Assembly: GCA_002414205.1 (NCBI GenBank)
Contig: DHYQ01000111.1
Span: forward strand, 4,664-23,244
Direction of reading: 5' to 3'
Source of the DNA: Gallionellaceae bacterium UBA5126
GTDB taxonomy: Bacteria; Pseudomonadota; Gammaproteobacteria; Burkholderiales; Gallionellaceae
Length of the DNA: 18,581 nucleotides
The notes below the pieces were generated by a model, which saw only the letters and a list, made by a program, of their open reading frames with translations, was not told the DNA's origin and made no database searches. The position numbers and the translations under genes were made by a program. This document shows positions 1-8,499 of the stretch, piece by piece (within the stretch, counting starts at the first letter, position 1; every line of letters begins with the position of its first letter).

Positions 1-281
1 AACGCGCCCTTGTTGGCGGCCTCCATGATGCCGGGGCCACCGCCGGAAATCACCGCAAAACCGGCATCGGACAGCAGGCGGGCGATTTCTTCCGCCAGTT
101 GGTAATAGCGATGACCGGATTTGGTACGGGCACTACCGAAGATGCTGACGGCGGGATGGATGTGGCTCAGGCGCTCTGTGGCCGTGACAAATTCTGACAT
201 AATGCCGAACACACGCCAGGCTTCCTTGGAACTCCAGCCTTCCGGCACCACGGGAATCGGCAGTTTTGATGCCTTGTTCAT
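1..281 (-). CDS. LOG-family (TIGR00730-type) Rossmann-fold protein, N-terminal part
   Basis: This is the first 93 codons of a minus-strand gene that runs off the left edge. It starts at ATG 281 and reads MNKASKLPIPVVPEGW and so on. The stretch SIFGSART followed by SGGGPGIMEAANKGA is typical of the LOG/lysine-decarboxylase-like family (TIGR00730). Many members are cytokinin-riboside-monophosphate phosphoribohydrolases, which cleave nucleotide 5'-monophosphates. The PGGxGTxxE active-site motif expected further on lies outside the window, so activity cannot be judged. The gene diverges from polA with only 23 bases between the starts, so their promoters must overlap or lie inside the genes. The family call is firm; the exact substrate is not known. 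Confidence 0.85.
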   Translation of the reverse strand, partial: MNKASKLPIPVVPEGWSSKEAWRVFGIMSEFVTATERLSHIHPAVSIFGSARTKSGHRYYQLAEEIARLLSDAGFAVISGGGPGIMEAANKGA

Positions 282-304
282 ATCCCTTACCCCCTTGAAA
301 TGAA

Positions 305-3028
305 ATGAAAAAATTATTGTTGGTGGATGGTTCTTCGTTTTTGTATCGCGCTTACCACGCCCTGCCCGACATGCGCAATCCGCAGGGCGAGCCGACTGGC
401 GCGGTGTACGGGATTTTCAACATGCTGCGCAAGCTGCGGCAGGACTACCCGGCGGATTATAGCCTGTGCGTCTTTGATGCCAAGGGAAAAACCTTCCGCG
501 ACGACTGGTACCCGGATTACAAGGCCAATCGCCCGTCCATGCCGGAGGATTTGGCGCAGCAAATCGAGCCGATCAACCAGTTGATTGCCGCCGCCGGTTG
601 GCATGTGCTGGCCCTGCCCGGCGTGGAGGCGGATGACGTAATCGGCACGCTGGCGCAACAGGCCGCCGCTGCCGGGGTGGAAACGCTGATTGCCACCGGC
701 GACAAGGACTTGGCGCAACTGGTCAACGCCCATGTGACGCTAATCAACACCATGAACAACGAAGTGCTGGACGAGGCGGGCGTAGTGCAAAAATTCGGCG
801 TGCCGCCCAATCGCATCATCGACTTTTTGACCCTGACCGGCGACACGGTGGACAACATTCCCGGCGTGGATAAAGTCGGCCCCAAGACCGCCGCCAAGTG
901 GCTGGCGCAGTATGACAATCTGGACGCGCTGCTGGCGCAGGCCGCCGACGTGGGCGGCAAGGTGGGCGAAAACCTGCGCACCGCGCTGGAATGGCTGCCG
1001 TTGTCGCGCCGCTTGGTGACGATTAAATGCGACGTGGAACTGCCTTGCCGCCACGATGAATTGACGGCTCCGCCGCAAGATGTCGGCCAGTTGCGCTACT
1101 GGTTCGAGCGGCTGAATTTCCGCACCTGGCTGCGTGAGCTGAATGCCGCCGAACCCGTGCCCGCCGCCCATCCCTTGCAAGACGATTTGTTTGCTGCGCC
1201 CGCTACCCCGGCCATCATCGAAACCGCGCATTACGACTGCATCAGCAGCGAGGCGCAACTGGCGCACTGGCTGGAGAAGCTACACGCCACCGAGTTGGTC
1301 GCGCTGGATACCGAAACCGACGGGCTAGATCACCTGCAAGCGCGGCTGGTGGGCATTTCCTTCGCCGTCGCCCCCGGCGAGGCGGCCTATTTGCCGCTGG
1401 CGCACCGCTACACCGGCGTGCCGCCGCAACTGGATTTTGCCGCCACGCTCGCCACGCTGAAGCCTTGGCTGGAAAGCCCGCTGCACCGCAAGCTGGGGCA
1501 GAACCTCAAGTTCGACGCCCACATTTTTGCCAATCACGGCATCACCTTGGGCGGCATTGCCGAGGACACGCTGCTGCAATCCTATGTGCTGGAAAGTCAC
1601 CAGTTGCACAACATGGACAGCCTGGCCAAGCGCCATTTGCAGCACACCACCATCGCCTACAGCGACGTGGTGGGCAAGGGGGTCAAGCAAATCGGCTTCG
1701 AGCAGGTGGATTTGGAAACCGCCACGCGCTACGCCGCCGAAGATGCCGACATCACCCTGCGCCTGCACCAGCACTTCGCGCCGCAACTGGCCGCTGCGCC
1801 CGGCATGGAGCACGTCTATCGCGCCATCGAATTGCCGGTGCAGCGCGTGCTGTGGGTGATGGAGCGCAACGGCGTGCTGCTGGACTGCCCGCGTCTGCAA
1901 CAACAAGGGCGCGAACTCGGCACCCGGCTGCATGCGCTGGAACAACAGGCGACCGAGCTGGCCGGGCAACCCTTCAACCTGAATTCGCCCAAGCAACTGG
2001 GCGAAATCCTGTTCGGCAAACTCGGCCTGCCGGTGGTGAAAAAAACCCCCAGCGGCGCGCCCTCCACCGACGAAGAAGTGTTGCAGGAGCTGGCGCTGGA
2101 CTACCCGCTGCCCAAGTTGCTGCTGGAGCACCGCAGCTTGGCCAAGCTGAAATCCACCTACACCGACAAACTGCCGCAGATGCTCAACCCAACCACCAGA
2201 CGGGTGCACACCAACTACGCCCAGGCCGTCGCCGTGACGGGGCGGCTGGCCTCCAGCGACCCCAATCTGCAAAACATCCCGGTGCGCACCGGCGAAGGCC
2301 GCCGCATCCGCGAAGCCTTTATCGCCCCGCCCGGCAGCGTGCTGGTCTCCGCCGACTATTCGCAAATCGAATTACGCATCATGGCCCACCTCTCCGGTGA
2401 CGCCGGGCTGCTACGCGCTTTCGCCCAGGGCGAAGACGTACACCGCGCCACGGCGGCGGAAATTTTCATGCTGGCGCTGGATGAAGTCGGCCCGGAACAA
2501 CGCCGCTACGCCAAGGCCATTAACTTCGGCCTGATTTACGGCATGTCCGCCTTCGGCCTGGCGCGGCAACTCGGCATCGAACGCAGCGCCGCCCAAGCCT
2601 ACATCGAGCGCTACTTCGCCCGCTACCCCGGCGTGGCCGACTACATGGAACGCACCCGCCGCCAGGCCAAGGCACAAGGCTACGTCGAAACCGTGTTTGG
2701 CCGCCGCCTGTGGCTGCCGGACATCACCGCCAGCAACGGCACCCGCCGCCAGGCCGCCGAGCGCGCCGCCATCAACGCCCCCATGCAAGGCACCGCCGCC
2801 GACCTGATCAAACTGGCCATGATCGCCGTACAAAACTGGCTGGAAACCGAGCAAATGCAAACCCGCCTCATCATGCAAGTCCACGACGAACTGGTGCTGG
2901 AAGTCCCCAGCGCCGAACTCGCCAGCGTGCAACAACACCTGCCGCAACTCATGGCCAACGTCGCCCACCTGCGCGTCCCGCTACTGGTGGAAATGGGCAA
3001 CGGGGAAAATTGGGAGGCGGCGCATTAG
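305..3028 (+). CDS. polA: DNA polymerase I
   Basis: Full-length (907 aa) DNA polymerase I, which fills gaps, removes Okazaki primers and repairs DNA in the cytoplasm. The start MKKLLLVDGSSFLYRAYHAL is the usual N-terminus of the 5'-3' exonuclease (about residues 1-290). The proofreading domain (about 320-500) keeps all three exo motifs: D335-T-E337, N400-x3-D404 and Y476-x3-D480, so it should be active, unlike Taq-type enzymes. The polymerase domain has motif A (D684-YSQIE), motif B (R733 to the K737-x3-NFGLIYG block) and motif C (H860-D-E). The ATG at 305 is chosen because the ATG at 300 meets a stop after two codons. The gene is monocistronic here; the AT-rich block behind it has its own leader. 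Confidence 0.98.
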   Translation: MKKLLLVDGSSFLYRAYHALPDMRNPQGEPTGAVYGIFNMLRKLRQDYPADYSLCVFDAKGKTFRDDWYPDYKANRPSMPEDLAQQIEPINQLIAAAGWHVLALPGVEADDVIGTLAQQAAAAGVETLIATGDKDLAQLVNAHVTLINTMNNEVLDEAGVVQKFGVPPNRIIDFLTLTGDTVDNIPGVDKVGPKTAAKWLAQYDNLDALLAQAADVGGKVGENLRTALEWLPLSRRLVTIKCDVELPCRHDELTAPPQDVGQLRYWFERLNFRTWLRELNAAEPVPAAHPLQDDLFAAPATPAIIETAHYDCISSEAQLAHWLEKLHATELVALDTETDGLDHLQARLVGISFAVAPGEAAYLPLAHRYTGVPPQLDFAATLATLKPWLESPLHRKLGQNLKFDAHIFANHGITLGGIAEDTLLQSYVLESHQLHNMDSLAKRHLQHTTIAYSDVVGKGVKQIGFEQVDLETATRYAAEDADITLRLHQHFAPQLAAAPGMEHVYRAIELPVQRVLWVMERNGVLLDCPRLQQQGRELGTRLHALEQQATELAGQPFNLNSPKQLGEILFGKLGLPVVKKTPSGAPSTDEEVLQELALDYPLPKLLLEHRSLAKLKSTYTDKLPQMLNPTTRRVHTNYAQAVAVTGRLASSDPNLQNIPVRTGEGRRIREAFIAPPGSVLVSADYSQIELRIMAHLSGDAGLLRAFAQGEDVHRATAAEIFMLALDEVGPEQRRYAKAINFGLIYGMSAFGLARQLGIERSAAQAYIERYFARYPGVADYMERTRRQAKAQGYVETVFGRRLWLPDITASNGTRRQAAERAAINAPMQGTAADLIKLAMIAVQNWLETEQMQTRLIMQVHDELVLEVPSAELASVQQHLPQLMANVAHLRVPLLVEMGNGENWEAAH

Positions 3029-3037
3029 GGGGTGTAA

Positions 3038-3065
3038 TTGTAGTTTCATACGCCCGTTTTATATT
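3038..3065 (+). promoter_or_regulatory. Candidate promoter of the nuclease-HerA pair
   Basis: The 58 bases between polA and the nuclease gene contain TTGTAG (3038-3043), a 16-base spacer and TATATT (3060-3065). The -10 matches consensus at five of six positions, the -35 at only three. No other candidate is visible in the gap. The call is an inference from spacing and position, about 21 bases upstream of the start codon. Confidence 0.3.
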
Positions 3066-3086
3066 GCATCGAACCGTTAAAACAAA

Positions 3087-4301
3087 ATGGCTACCAGAAG
3101 CGCAACTGACACTATCAAAGGATATTTCTATCAATTTGACTTATCAATTTTGGAGCTGCTGAAATTGAGTAGCGAGAATGATTCTGTCCAAATTGAATGT
3201 ATTGAAGATATTGACGTACACACGGCATCCGACTCCACCGCAATTCAATGCAAATACTACGAACACACTGAATACAATCATTCGCTCATCAAAGATGCGG
3301 TTCGGTACATGCTTACCCATTTTAGTGCAGTCAAAGCGGGTAAAAAACCAAGTGTCAATTACCGAATTTATGGACATTACAAATCTGGGCACGACAAGCT
3401 AAAAACCATAGATGTCGAATACTTGAAAACACATTTTTTGACCTACACCAAGGACAAGGTTGAGCATCGTTACCACGAAGAGCTAAACCTAAACAACGAA
3501 GATTTAGAAGAATTTTTGGCCGCTTTAACAATCAACATCCACGCCGTTGAATTTCAGCCACAATTCCAACAAGTTAATCAACAATTGATGACTACATTCA
3601 GTTGCAGCCGTTTTGAAGCGGAGTATTTTTACTACAACAATGCACTGCGGATCATCAAAGAGTTGGCAATTCACCGCGACCCAACCAAGCGCGCCATCAC
3701 AAAGAAAGATTTTCTGACCAGAATCAATACCAAAACGGTTTTATTTAATGAGTGGTTTGTTCAGAAAAGGGGTAGGCTGGCACACCTTAAAGCAATTCGG
3801 GCTGAGTACTTCACTCACACGAATGTTCCACCGTTTGAACGCTTTTTCCTTGTTGAAATTAACCAGACGACATATAGCCGCAGCACCCTAAAAGACTTGG
3901 TGCATGAGATTTCAAGAAAATACTCGAAGTTATCAAAACGAGGAACGGACTCGTTTTGCCCATACTTGTTTATTCATGGAATCCAAGACCATGAGCTAAT
4001 TGACCTCAAATCTGAACTATGGAAAGAAGACTTTTGGGTGATAGATGGTTATGATTTTCAGGGTGCAAAATTCAATCCAACTTCGATTACTCGGCAGGCA
4101 ACGCATCACAACCATATCAAAATTAAATTCCTAAACTCCTTATCGGAACTGGAGTCAACGATCAATTCAGTTTCGGCAAAGACCAGAGAAATCTATCAGT
4201 TTCATCTTGGAACGGACGGGTACTGCGATTTTGCAGACCCATCTGTGAAGCATGTAAAAATTCAAGTGGCGCAGCTATCGGACATTAAGGAGATCATCTG
4301 A
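3087..4301 (+). CDS. Cap4/DUF4297-like dsDNA endonuclease (defence effector)
   Basis: A 404-residue protein with an N-terminal PD-(D/E)XK-type nuclease signature: GYFYQFDLSILELL (12-25), then IECIEDIDV with E40/D41/D43, then IQCKYY with Q54-x-K56. This order (short aromatic helix, E-D-x-D, Q-x-K) fits the DUF4297/Cap4 nuclease family, whose members cut double-stranded DNA. The remaining 300 residues are not recognisable and probably sense the trigger or bind the partner. The HerA-like ATPase gene starts 3 bases after its stop, so the two are surely one operon. Codons are AT-rich, unlike polA upstream, which suggests acquisition by transfer. The family call rests on the motif pattern and the HerA partner. 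Another effector class with the same fold remains possible. Confidence 0.72.
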   Translation: MATRSATDTIKGYFYQFDLSILELLKLSSENDSVQIECIEDIDVHTASDSTAIQCKYYEHTEYNHSLIKDAVRYMLTHFSAVKAGKKPSVNYRIYGHYKSGHDKLKTIDVEYLKTHFLTYTKDKVEHRYHEELNLNNEDLEEFLAALTINIHAVEFQPQFQQVNQQLMTTFSCSRFEAEYFYYNNALRIIKELAIHRDPTKRAITKKDFLTRINTKTVLFNEWFVQKRGRLAHLKAIRAEYFTHTNVPPFERFFLVEINQTTYSRSTLKDLVHEISRKYSKLSKRGTDSFCPYLFIHGIQDHELIDLKSELWKEDFWVIDGYDFQGAKFNPTSITRQATHHNHIKIKFLNSLSELESTINSVSAKTREIYQFHLGTDGYCDFADPSVKHVKIQVAQLSDIKEII

Positions 4302-4304
4302 ACT

Positions 4305-6074
4305 ATGACAAACGAACCAATCAATGCGGAAGTGATTGCCGTCTTTCCAGACAAAGTAAAAATCATTGTTGATGACCTGCAAAATTTCAAATTGGCAGAA
4401 GAGTCTTTGAAAGTTGGCTCGTATCTAAGAATTGCCGACAATGAAAATTCCGTACTCATTGCGGTGATTGAAAATTTCCAAATTGCGGTCAGTGAGAAAG
4501 GACGGGATTATGTGATTGAGGCTTTCCCGTTAGGCATTTTAAAAAATGGGGAATTTGAGCGAGGCGGTGACTCCCTTGCGATTCCACCCAAAAAAGCTGA
4601 ACCTGCCACAATCGACGACATCAAGAAAATTTACGCCGACTTTTCTGAATTATCGGAGCGTTTTTGCTTTGCCACACTAGCAACAAATGCAGAGGTTGAA
4701 GTGCCTGTAAATGGGAACAAATTTTTCAACAAACACATTGCCGTGGTTGGCTCAACAGGGTCGGGAAAATCACATACCGTGGCAAAAATTATCCAAAACG
4801 CAGTGGCTGGAAAAAATGGCGATTTCGCACTCAACAATTCCCATGTGATTATTTTTGACATTCATGCCGAATACAAGTCTGCCTTCCCTAAAGCCAATTT
4901 TATTGACGTGTCAAATCTCGCTTTGCCGTATTGGTTGCTTAACAGCGAGGAACTGGAAGAAATTTTGCTGGATACAGGCGAAAGGGATAATTACAACCAG
5001 TCTTCTGTATTTAGAAAATTAGTCACTGAAAACAAGAAGCAACATAATCCGACAGTCGCCAAAGTTTTCTATGATTCGCCGTTGTTTTTTGACCTTGAGG
5101 AAGTAAAAAATGCACTCTATAACCTAAAGTCTGAAACAAAAAATGCCAAAAATTCAGATCGCTATATGATCATTGATGAGTCTTATTCGATTAAAGAGTT
5201 ATCAACAACGCCAGAATCAGGATTGTTATTGAGCGAGGCAGAAAAAATTGATCGGTATTTTAAGCAAGAGCTTCAGTTTCACCCAACCAAAAACCAAAAC
5301 ATTACCAAGGGAGATTATGCAGACGGCACGTTAGATAAGTTTTATGCTCGCTTTGAAGAAAAAATGAATCAAGACCGCTTGTCATTTCTCTTTGGGGATG
5401 CAGCAAAAAGCAACACCTTCGAGAAAGTATTGCAAAATTTATTGGGATACAAGCCCGATAACAATTCAAATGTATCCGTCATTGACTTAAGCGGTGTCCC
5501 GTTTGAAGTTCTCAGTATCACGGTCTCGCTTATTTCGCGTTTGGTTTTTGAGTATGGCTATTTTTATAAACGATTACGCTGTAGCCAAAATCCAGACGAG
5601 AAAACCAACAACGATGTGCCAATACTATTGGTTTATGAAGAGGCGCATAAATATGTGCCCAATAGTGAACTTACCAAATATCGCTCTTCCAAAAAATCAA
5701 TTGAAAGAATCGCCAAGGAAGGGCGTAAATACGGAGTGACGCTACTACTAGCGAGCCAACGCCCATCCGAAATTTCAGAAACCATCTTTTCTCAATGCAG
5801 TAATTTTGTTGCCATGCGATTGACCAATCCCGTTGATCAGGGGTATGTGAAAAAACTCTTGCCTGATTCGCTCGGTTCGTTAATCGACAAAATGACCTCT
5901 CTTAAACAGGGAGAGGCGTTGCTCGTTGGTGAATCAATTGTATTACCGTCAATTGTCAAAATTGACCTGTGCGAGGATAAACCATCATCAAACGACATCC
6001 CATACTGGGAGTTGTGGCAAGAAAAATGGAAAGATTTGGATATTGAGGCAATTAAGGCGGAATGGCATAAGTAA
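4305..6074 (+). CDS. HerA-type DNA translocase/helicase ATPase (defence partner)
   Basis: A 589-residue HerA/FtsK-superfamily ATPase (DUF87 type). Residues 1-100 form a beta-rich N-terminal domain like the HAS-barrel. Walker A is GSTGSGKSH (149-157, K155). Walker B is ILLVYEEAH (440-448, with E445/E446). After it come GRKYGVTLLLASQRPSEIS and NFVAMRLTNPVDQGYVKKLL, typical of HerA sensor and arginine-finger regions. HerA proteins form hexameric rings that move on double-stranded DNA; with a DUF4297 nuclease they assemble into an anti-phage complex. The start at 4305 has an AAGGAG ribosome site at 4287-4292 inside the upstream gene, and the 3-base gap suggests coupled expression. Base composition is AT-rich like its partner's. 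Confidence 0.9.
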   Translation: MTNEPINAEVIAVFPDKVKIIVDDLQNFKLAEESLKVGSYLRIADNENSVLIAVIENFQIAVSEKGRDYVIEAFPLGILKNGEFERGGDSLAIPPKKAEPATIDDIKKIYADFSELSERFCFATLATNAEVEVPVNGNKFFNKHIAVVGSTGSGKSHTVAKIIQNAVAGKNGDFALNNSHVIIFDIHAEYKSAFPKANFIDVSNLALPYWLLNSEELEEILLDTGERDNYNQSSVFRKLVTENKKQHNPTVAKVFYDSPLFFDLEEVKNALYNLKSETKNAKNSDRYMIIDESYSIKELSTTPESGLLLSEAEKIDRYFKQELQFHPTKNQNITKGDYADGTLDKFYARFEEKMNQDRLSFLFGDAAKSNTFEKVLQNLLGYKPDNNSNVSVIDLSGVPFEVLSITVSLISRLVFEYGYFYKRLRCSQNPDEKTNNDVPILLVYEEAHKYVPNSELTKYRSSKKSIERIAKEGRKYGVTLLLASQRPSEISETIFSQCSNFVAMRLTNPVDQGYVKKLLPDSLGSLIDKMTSLKQGEALLVGESIVLPSIVKIDLCEDKPSSNDIPYWELWQEKWKDLDIEAIKAEWHK

Positions 6075-6135
6075 CCAGTACCGCCTAGAAAATTGCTTTT
6101 TAACCTAATTGGTTGCCCCAACGAGAGCCGCAGCC

Positions 6136-6157
6136 CCGATTAGCGCAGCGCAATCGG
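6136..6157. repeat. REP-like palindrome, copy 1
   Basis: CCGATT (6136-6141) and AATCGG (6152-6157) form a perfect inverted repeat around AGCGCAGCGC. A related palindrome, with CCCGAcTA and TAATCGGG arms and a GC-rich AGC/GCG centre, occurs at 6643-6668 on the far side of the GNAT pseudogene. Such CCCGATTA...TAATCGGG units are common dispersed REP-like elements in proteobacterial intergenic DNA. The stretch 6075-6209 holds nothing else that I recognise. Confidence 0.5.
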
Positions 6158-6209
6158 CCATTTCCGCCAACCACATCGCTCCGTCCCACTGCCACGACCA
6201 AGCAAAAAA

Positions 6210-6617
6210 ATGAATGTCATTTATATATTAAGCGAAAAGCACATCGAGCAACTGCATGCGCTGTATCAAGCCGAATGGTGGACTTGCGGTCGCTCGCTTG
6301 AGCAGACCCGGCAAGGTGTTGCTGGCTCGTAGATTTGCATCGGCATCACGTCAGAGCATGATGACCTGATTGGCTTTGTACGCGTCTTGACCGACTTCAC
6401 ATTCAAGGCGCTGATTTTTGATGTGATTGTCACGCCAAGCCGGAGGAGACAGGGCCTAGGCAATCAACTTATCGCGCTGGTCAAAAATCACGAGTGTTTA
6501 GCCTCGGTGAAGCACTTCGAGCTGTATTGTTTGCCGGAGAGGGTGCCGTTTTATGCGCAACTGGGCTTTTCCACCCAAGTTGGGGAAATCAGGTTGATGC
6601 GGCTGGTGAATCCGTAA
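6210..6617 (+). pseudogene. GNAT-family N-acetyltransferase interrupted by an in-frame TAG
   Basis: From ATG 6210 the frame reads MNVIYILSEKHIEQLHALYQ, AEWWTCGRSLEQTRQGVAGS, then TAG at 6330-6332. It continues in the same frame, without a shift, as ICIGITSEHDDLIGFVRVLT, then FKALIFDVIVTPSRRRQGLG (acetyl-CoA-binding motif A, R/Q-x-x-G-x-G/A type) and FELYCLPERVPFYAQLGF to the stop at 6617. Both halves together (135 codons plus stop) match the usual layout and length of small GNAT acetyltransferases. So a single nonsense codon, not a frameshift, breaks the gene. An internal restart at ATG 6387 would give 76 residues holding motif A but lacking the N-terminal helices. No sign of suppression is visible. 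Confidence 0.8.
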
Positions 6618-6642
6618 ATCGGATTTACCCGCAGGGCCGTAG

Positions 6643-6668
6643 GCCCGACTAGCAGCGCGTAATCGGGC
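6643..6668. repeat. REP-like palindrome, copy 2, possible bidirectional terminator
   Basis: GCCCGACTA (6643-6651) pairs with TAATCGGGC (6660-6668) with one mismatch around GCAGCGCG. Just before it are two more small inverted repeats: GTAAATC-G-GATTTAC over the pseudogene stop, and GGGCC-GTA-GGCCC. The block lies between two converging genes (GNAT plus strand, Bfd-like minus strand), so it may also stop transcription from both sides, although no U-tract is seen. Confidence 0.45.
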
Positions 6669-6712
6669 GTTACCGGCACTCCCCGTCCTGCCGGGCTACC
6701 GCTCAACCCCGC

Positions 6713-6928
6713 CTACGCTGCCTCCGACAACGCTTTCAAATAATCCGCAATATCCCATTCGCAGCCGCCGCAGCCGCTAAGTGCGCCCGTCCAGCGGGAG
6801 ATCGCGGATAAGTCTTTGCCTTGGGCGTGCAGGTCGCGGATGCACTGGCGGCGGGTGCCGCTGCAATGGCACATCACGTCGTTGTCGCGATCGCTGGCGG
6901 CAGGGTTTGGCGGCAGTTCAGCAATCAT
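6713..6928 (-). CDS. Bfd-like [2Fe-2S]-binding protein
   Basis: A 71-residue protein with the bacterioferritin-associated-ferredoxin ligand pattern: C20-x-C22 (MCHCSGT) and, 30 residues later, C53-x2-C56 (SGCGGCEWDI). Bfd-like domains carry one [2Fe-2S] cluster and pass electrons, or act as regulatory domains fused to larger enzymes. Here the domain stands alone. Its start overlaps the last 11 bases of gloB on the same strand, so the two are translationally coupled. An internal start at M19 (6874) would give a protein beginning right at the first cysteines, as many Bfd proteins do, so the true N-terminus is uncertain. Its electron partner is not evident here. Confidence 0.8.
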   Translation of the reverse strand: MIAELPPNPAASDRDNDVMCHCSGTRRQCIRDLHAQGKDLSAISRWTGALSGCGGCEWDIADYLKALSEAA

Positions 6929-7679
6929 TGCGCCACTCCCGCAGGGCAGTGAAGACGCTCAGGGCGTCGCTGGTCAGCAAACCGCGCTGGCGGCGCAGGG
7001 TGGCGATGATTTGCGGCTGATCGCAGCGCAAAAACGGGTTCGTAGCTTTTTCCAGCGCGAGGGTACAGGGCAAGGTGGGGCGGTCATCACGGGCACATTG
7101 TTGCGCGTCGGCGATGCGGGCGGTGATGCCGGCATTGTCCGGCTCGCAGCGCGCCGCGAAGGGCAAATTGAGCAGGGTGTATTCGTGCGCCGGATAGAGC
7201 AGCGTCTCGTCCGGCAGCGCCGCCAGGCGTTGCAGCGAGGTGTGCAGCGCGGCCACACTGCCCTCGAAATTGCGCCCGCAACCCGCGCCAAACAGTACGT
7301 CGCCACAGAACACATGTTGCCCGTCCAGCACGTAGGCTACGTGGTCATTCAAATGACCCGGCACCGCGAACACGACGATTTCATGCTGCAACAGGCTGAA
7401 GTGCGCCCCCTCGCCCACCGCCTCGGTGATATGTGGATTCTCGGCATGCGGCTGACCATATACCGGCACGTTGTATAATTCGCGCAGCCGGGCGATGCCG
7501 CCGATATGGTCGTAATGACGGTGCGTACACAGGATGGCAACCAGACGCAGGCCGTGCTGGTTCAAAAAATCCCGCACCGGGCCGGCTTCACCGGGATCGA
7601 CCGCCACAGCAACGCGGTCATCATGCAAGATCCAGATATAGTTGTCCCGCAGCGCGGGCACAGGAGTGATGTTCAACAT
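6918..7679 (-). CDS. gloB: Hydroxyacylglutathione hydrolase (glyoxalase II)
   Basis: A 253-residue metallo-beta-lactamase-fold enzyme that hydrolyses S-D-lactoylglutathione to lactate and glutathione, the second step of methylglyoxal detoxification. The metal-binding motif is T-H53-R-H55-Y-D57-H58-IGG. Further ligand regions are VPGHLNDHVAY, FCGDVLFGAGCGRNFEG and YPAHEYTL. The C-terminal NPFLRCDQPQI is typical of the glutathione-binding end of GloB. I choose ATG 7679 (MLNITPVPALRDNY), the family's usual N-terminus, over a TTG three codons upstream. The gene diverges from the methyltransferase-like gene with only 14 bases between starts, and is followed by the overlapping Bfd-like gene. Confidence 0.95.
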   Translation of the reverse strand: MLNITPVPALRDNYIWILHDDRVAVAVDPGEAGPVRDFLNQHGLRLVAILCTHRHYDHIGGIARLRELYNVPVYGQPHAENPHITEAVGEGAHFSLLQHEIVVFAVPGHLNDHVAYVLDGQHVFCGDVLFGAGCGRNFEGSVAALHTSLQRLAALPDETLLYPAHEYTLLNLPFAARCEPDNAGITARIADAQQCARDDRPTLPCTLALEKATNPFLRCDQPQIIATLRRQRGLLTSDALSVFTALREWRNDC

Positions 7680-7693
7680 GGCGAGCAAGGAAA

Positions 7694-8425
7694 ATGGCGA
7701 TGGCGGATTGTAACGGAATTGCCGACAGTTTGAGTGACTGGCTGCACACGGCGCAGGGGCGCTATGTCTTAACGCGGGAGCAAGCCTATTTCGACCACAC
7801 GCTCAGCCAGATTTTCGGCTTCAACGCCCTGCAAATCGGCCTGCCGCAGCAGGATTTTTTGCGCAACAGCCGCATGTCGCACCACTTTTTTGGTGCACCC
7901 ACAGCCCCTGCCGCTGTACGCATGCAGGCCGAAGAGTTGCCCTTTGCCTGCACCAGCCTGGATTTGGTCGTCCTGCCGCATGTACTGGAATTCAGCGACC
8001 AGCCGCATCAGGTCTTGCGCGAAATCAGCCGGGTGTTAATTGCCGAAGGGCACCTGGTGATTAGCGGCTTCAACCCGTACAGCCTGTGGGGCCTGCACCG
8101 CAAACTACGCCGCCCACAAGGTTATCCCTGGTGCGGCAACTTTATCGCCCTGACCCGGCTCAAGGACTGGCTATCGCTGCTGGGCTTTGAAGTGGTCGGC
8201 GGACGTTTCGCCGCCTACGCCCCGCCGGTGCAAACCAGCCACTGGCTGGAGCAGCGCTTCGCCTTTATGGAAGCCGCCGGAGATCGCTGGTGGGCCATTA
8301 GCGGCGGCGTGTATATGCTGCACGCCATCAAGCGCGTACCCGGCATGCACCTGATTAAACCGGTATGGCACGAAGCCCCGCGCAGCCGCCTGCTGCCCAC
8401 CGTCAATAAAATTGGCGAACCATGA
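7694..8425 (+). CDS. Class I SAM-dependent methyltransferase-like protein
   Basis: A 243-residue protein of the methyltransferase-11 type. The core runs from FGFNALQIGLPQQDFL (degenerate motif I) through EELPFACTSLDLVVLPHVLEF (acidic residue and motif post-I/II region) to VLREISRVLIAEGHLVISGF (motif III). This set, and its divergent position next to gloB, is recurrent in beta- and gammaproteobacteria. Motif I lacks the usual GxGxG, so SAM binding may be altered or lost. Substrate is unknown. The C-terminal third (WGLHRKLRRPQGYPW, FVVGG-like turn, YMLHAIKRVPGMHLIKP) is family-specific. ATG 7700 is an alternative start. Confidence 0.8.
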   Translation: MAMADCNGIADSLSDWLHTAQGRYVLTREQAYFDHTLSQIFGFNALQIGLPQQDFLRNSRMSHHFFGAPTAPAAVRMQAEELPFACTSLDLVVLPHVLEFSDQPHQVLREISRVLIAEGHLVISGFNPYSLWGLHRKLRRPQGYPWCGNFIALTRLKDWLSLLGFEVVGGRFAAYAPPVQTSHWLEQRFAFMEAAGDRWWAISGGVYMLHAIKRVPGMHLIKPVWHEAPRSRLLPTVNKIGEP

Positions 8426-8457
8426 CAGCATAAAACGTGCCGAAAACACAAAAAAGT

Positions 8458-8486
8458 TTGCAAAATTTCCAGAATTCGATTATTGT
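8458..8486 (+). promoter_or_regulatory. Promoter of tRNA-Ser
   Basis: TTGCAA (8458-8463), a 17-base spacer and TATTGT (8481-8486) lie 13 bases before the mature tRNA. They are followed by a GC-only stretch (GCGCGCCC) at the expected start site. A GC-rich discriminator is the known hallmark of stringently controlled stable-RNA promoters. Confidence 0.65.
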
Positions 8487-8499
8487 GCGCGCCCTTAAC

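Noticed and set aside
1325..2365. Long minus-strand frame inside polA
   Set aside because: A shadow of GC-rich codons in polA, with low-complexity Q/H/G-rich translation and no family features.
6330..6332. TAG in the GNAT gene read as pyrrolysine
   Set aside because: No pyl genes are visible and GNAT enzymes are not known to use it. A nonsense mutation is simpler.
6816..7478. Plus-strand frame of 220 codons opposite gloB
   Set aside because: The opposite strand encodes a complete glyoxalase II with all metal ligands. This frame shows no domain.
7680..7688. TTG start for gloB three codons upstream
   Set aside because: The family's N-terminus begins at the ATG (MLNITPVPALRDNY), and no ribosome site favours the TTG.
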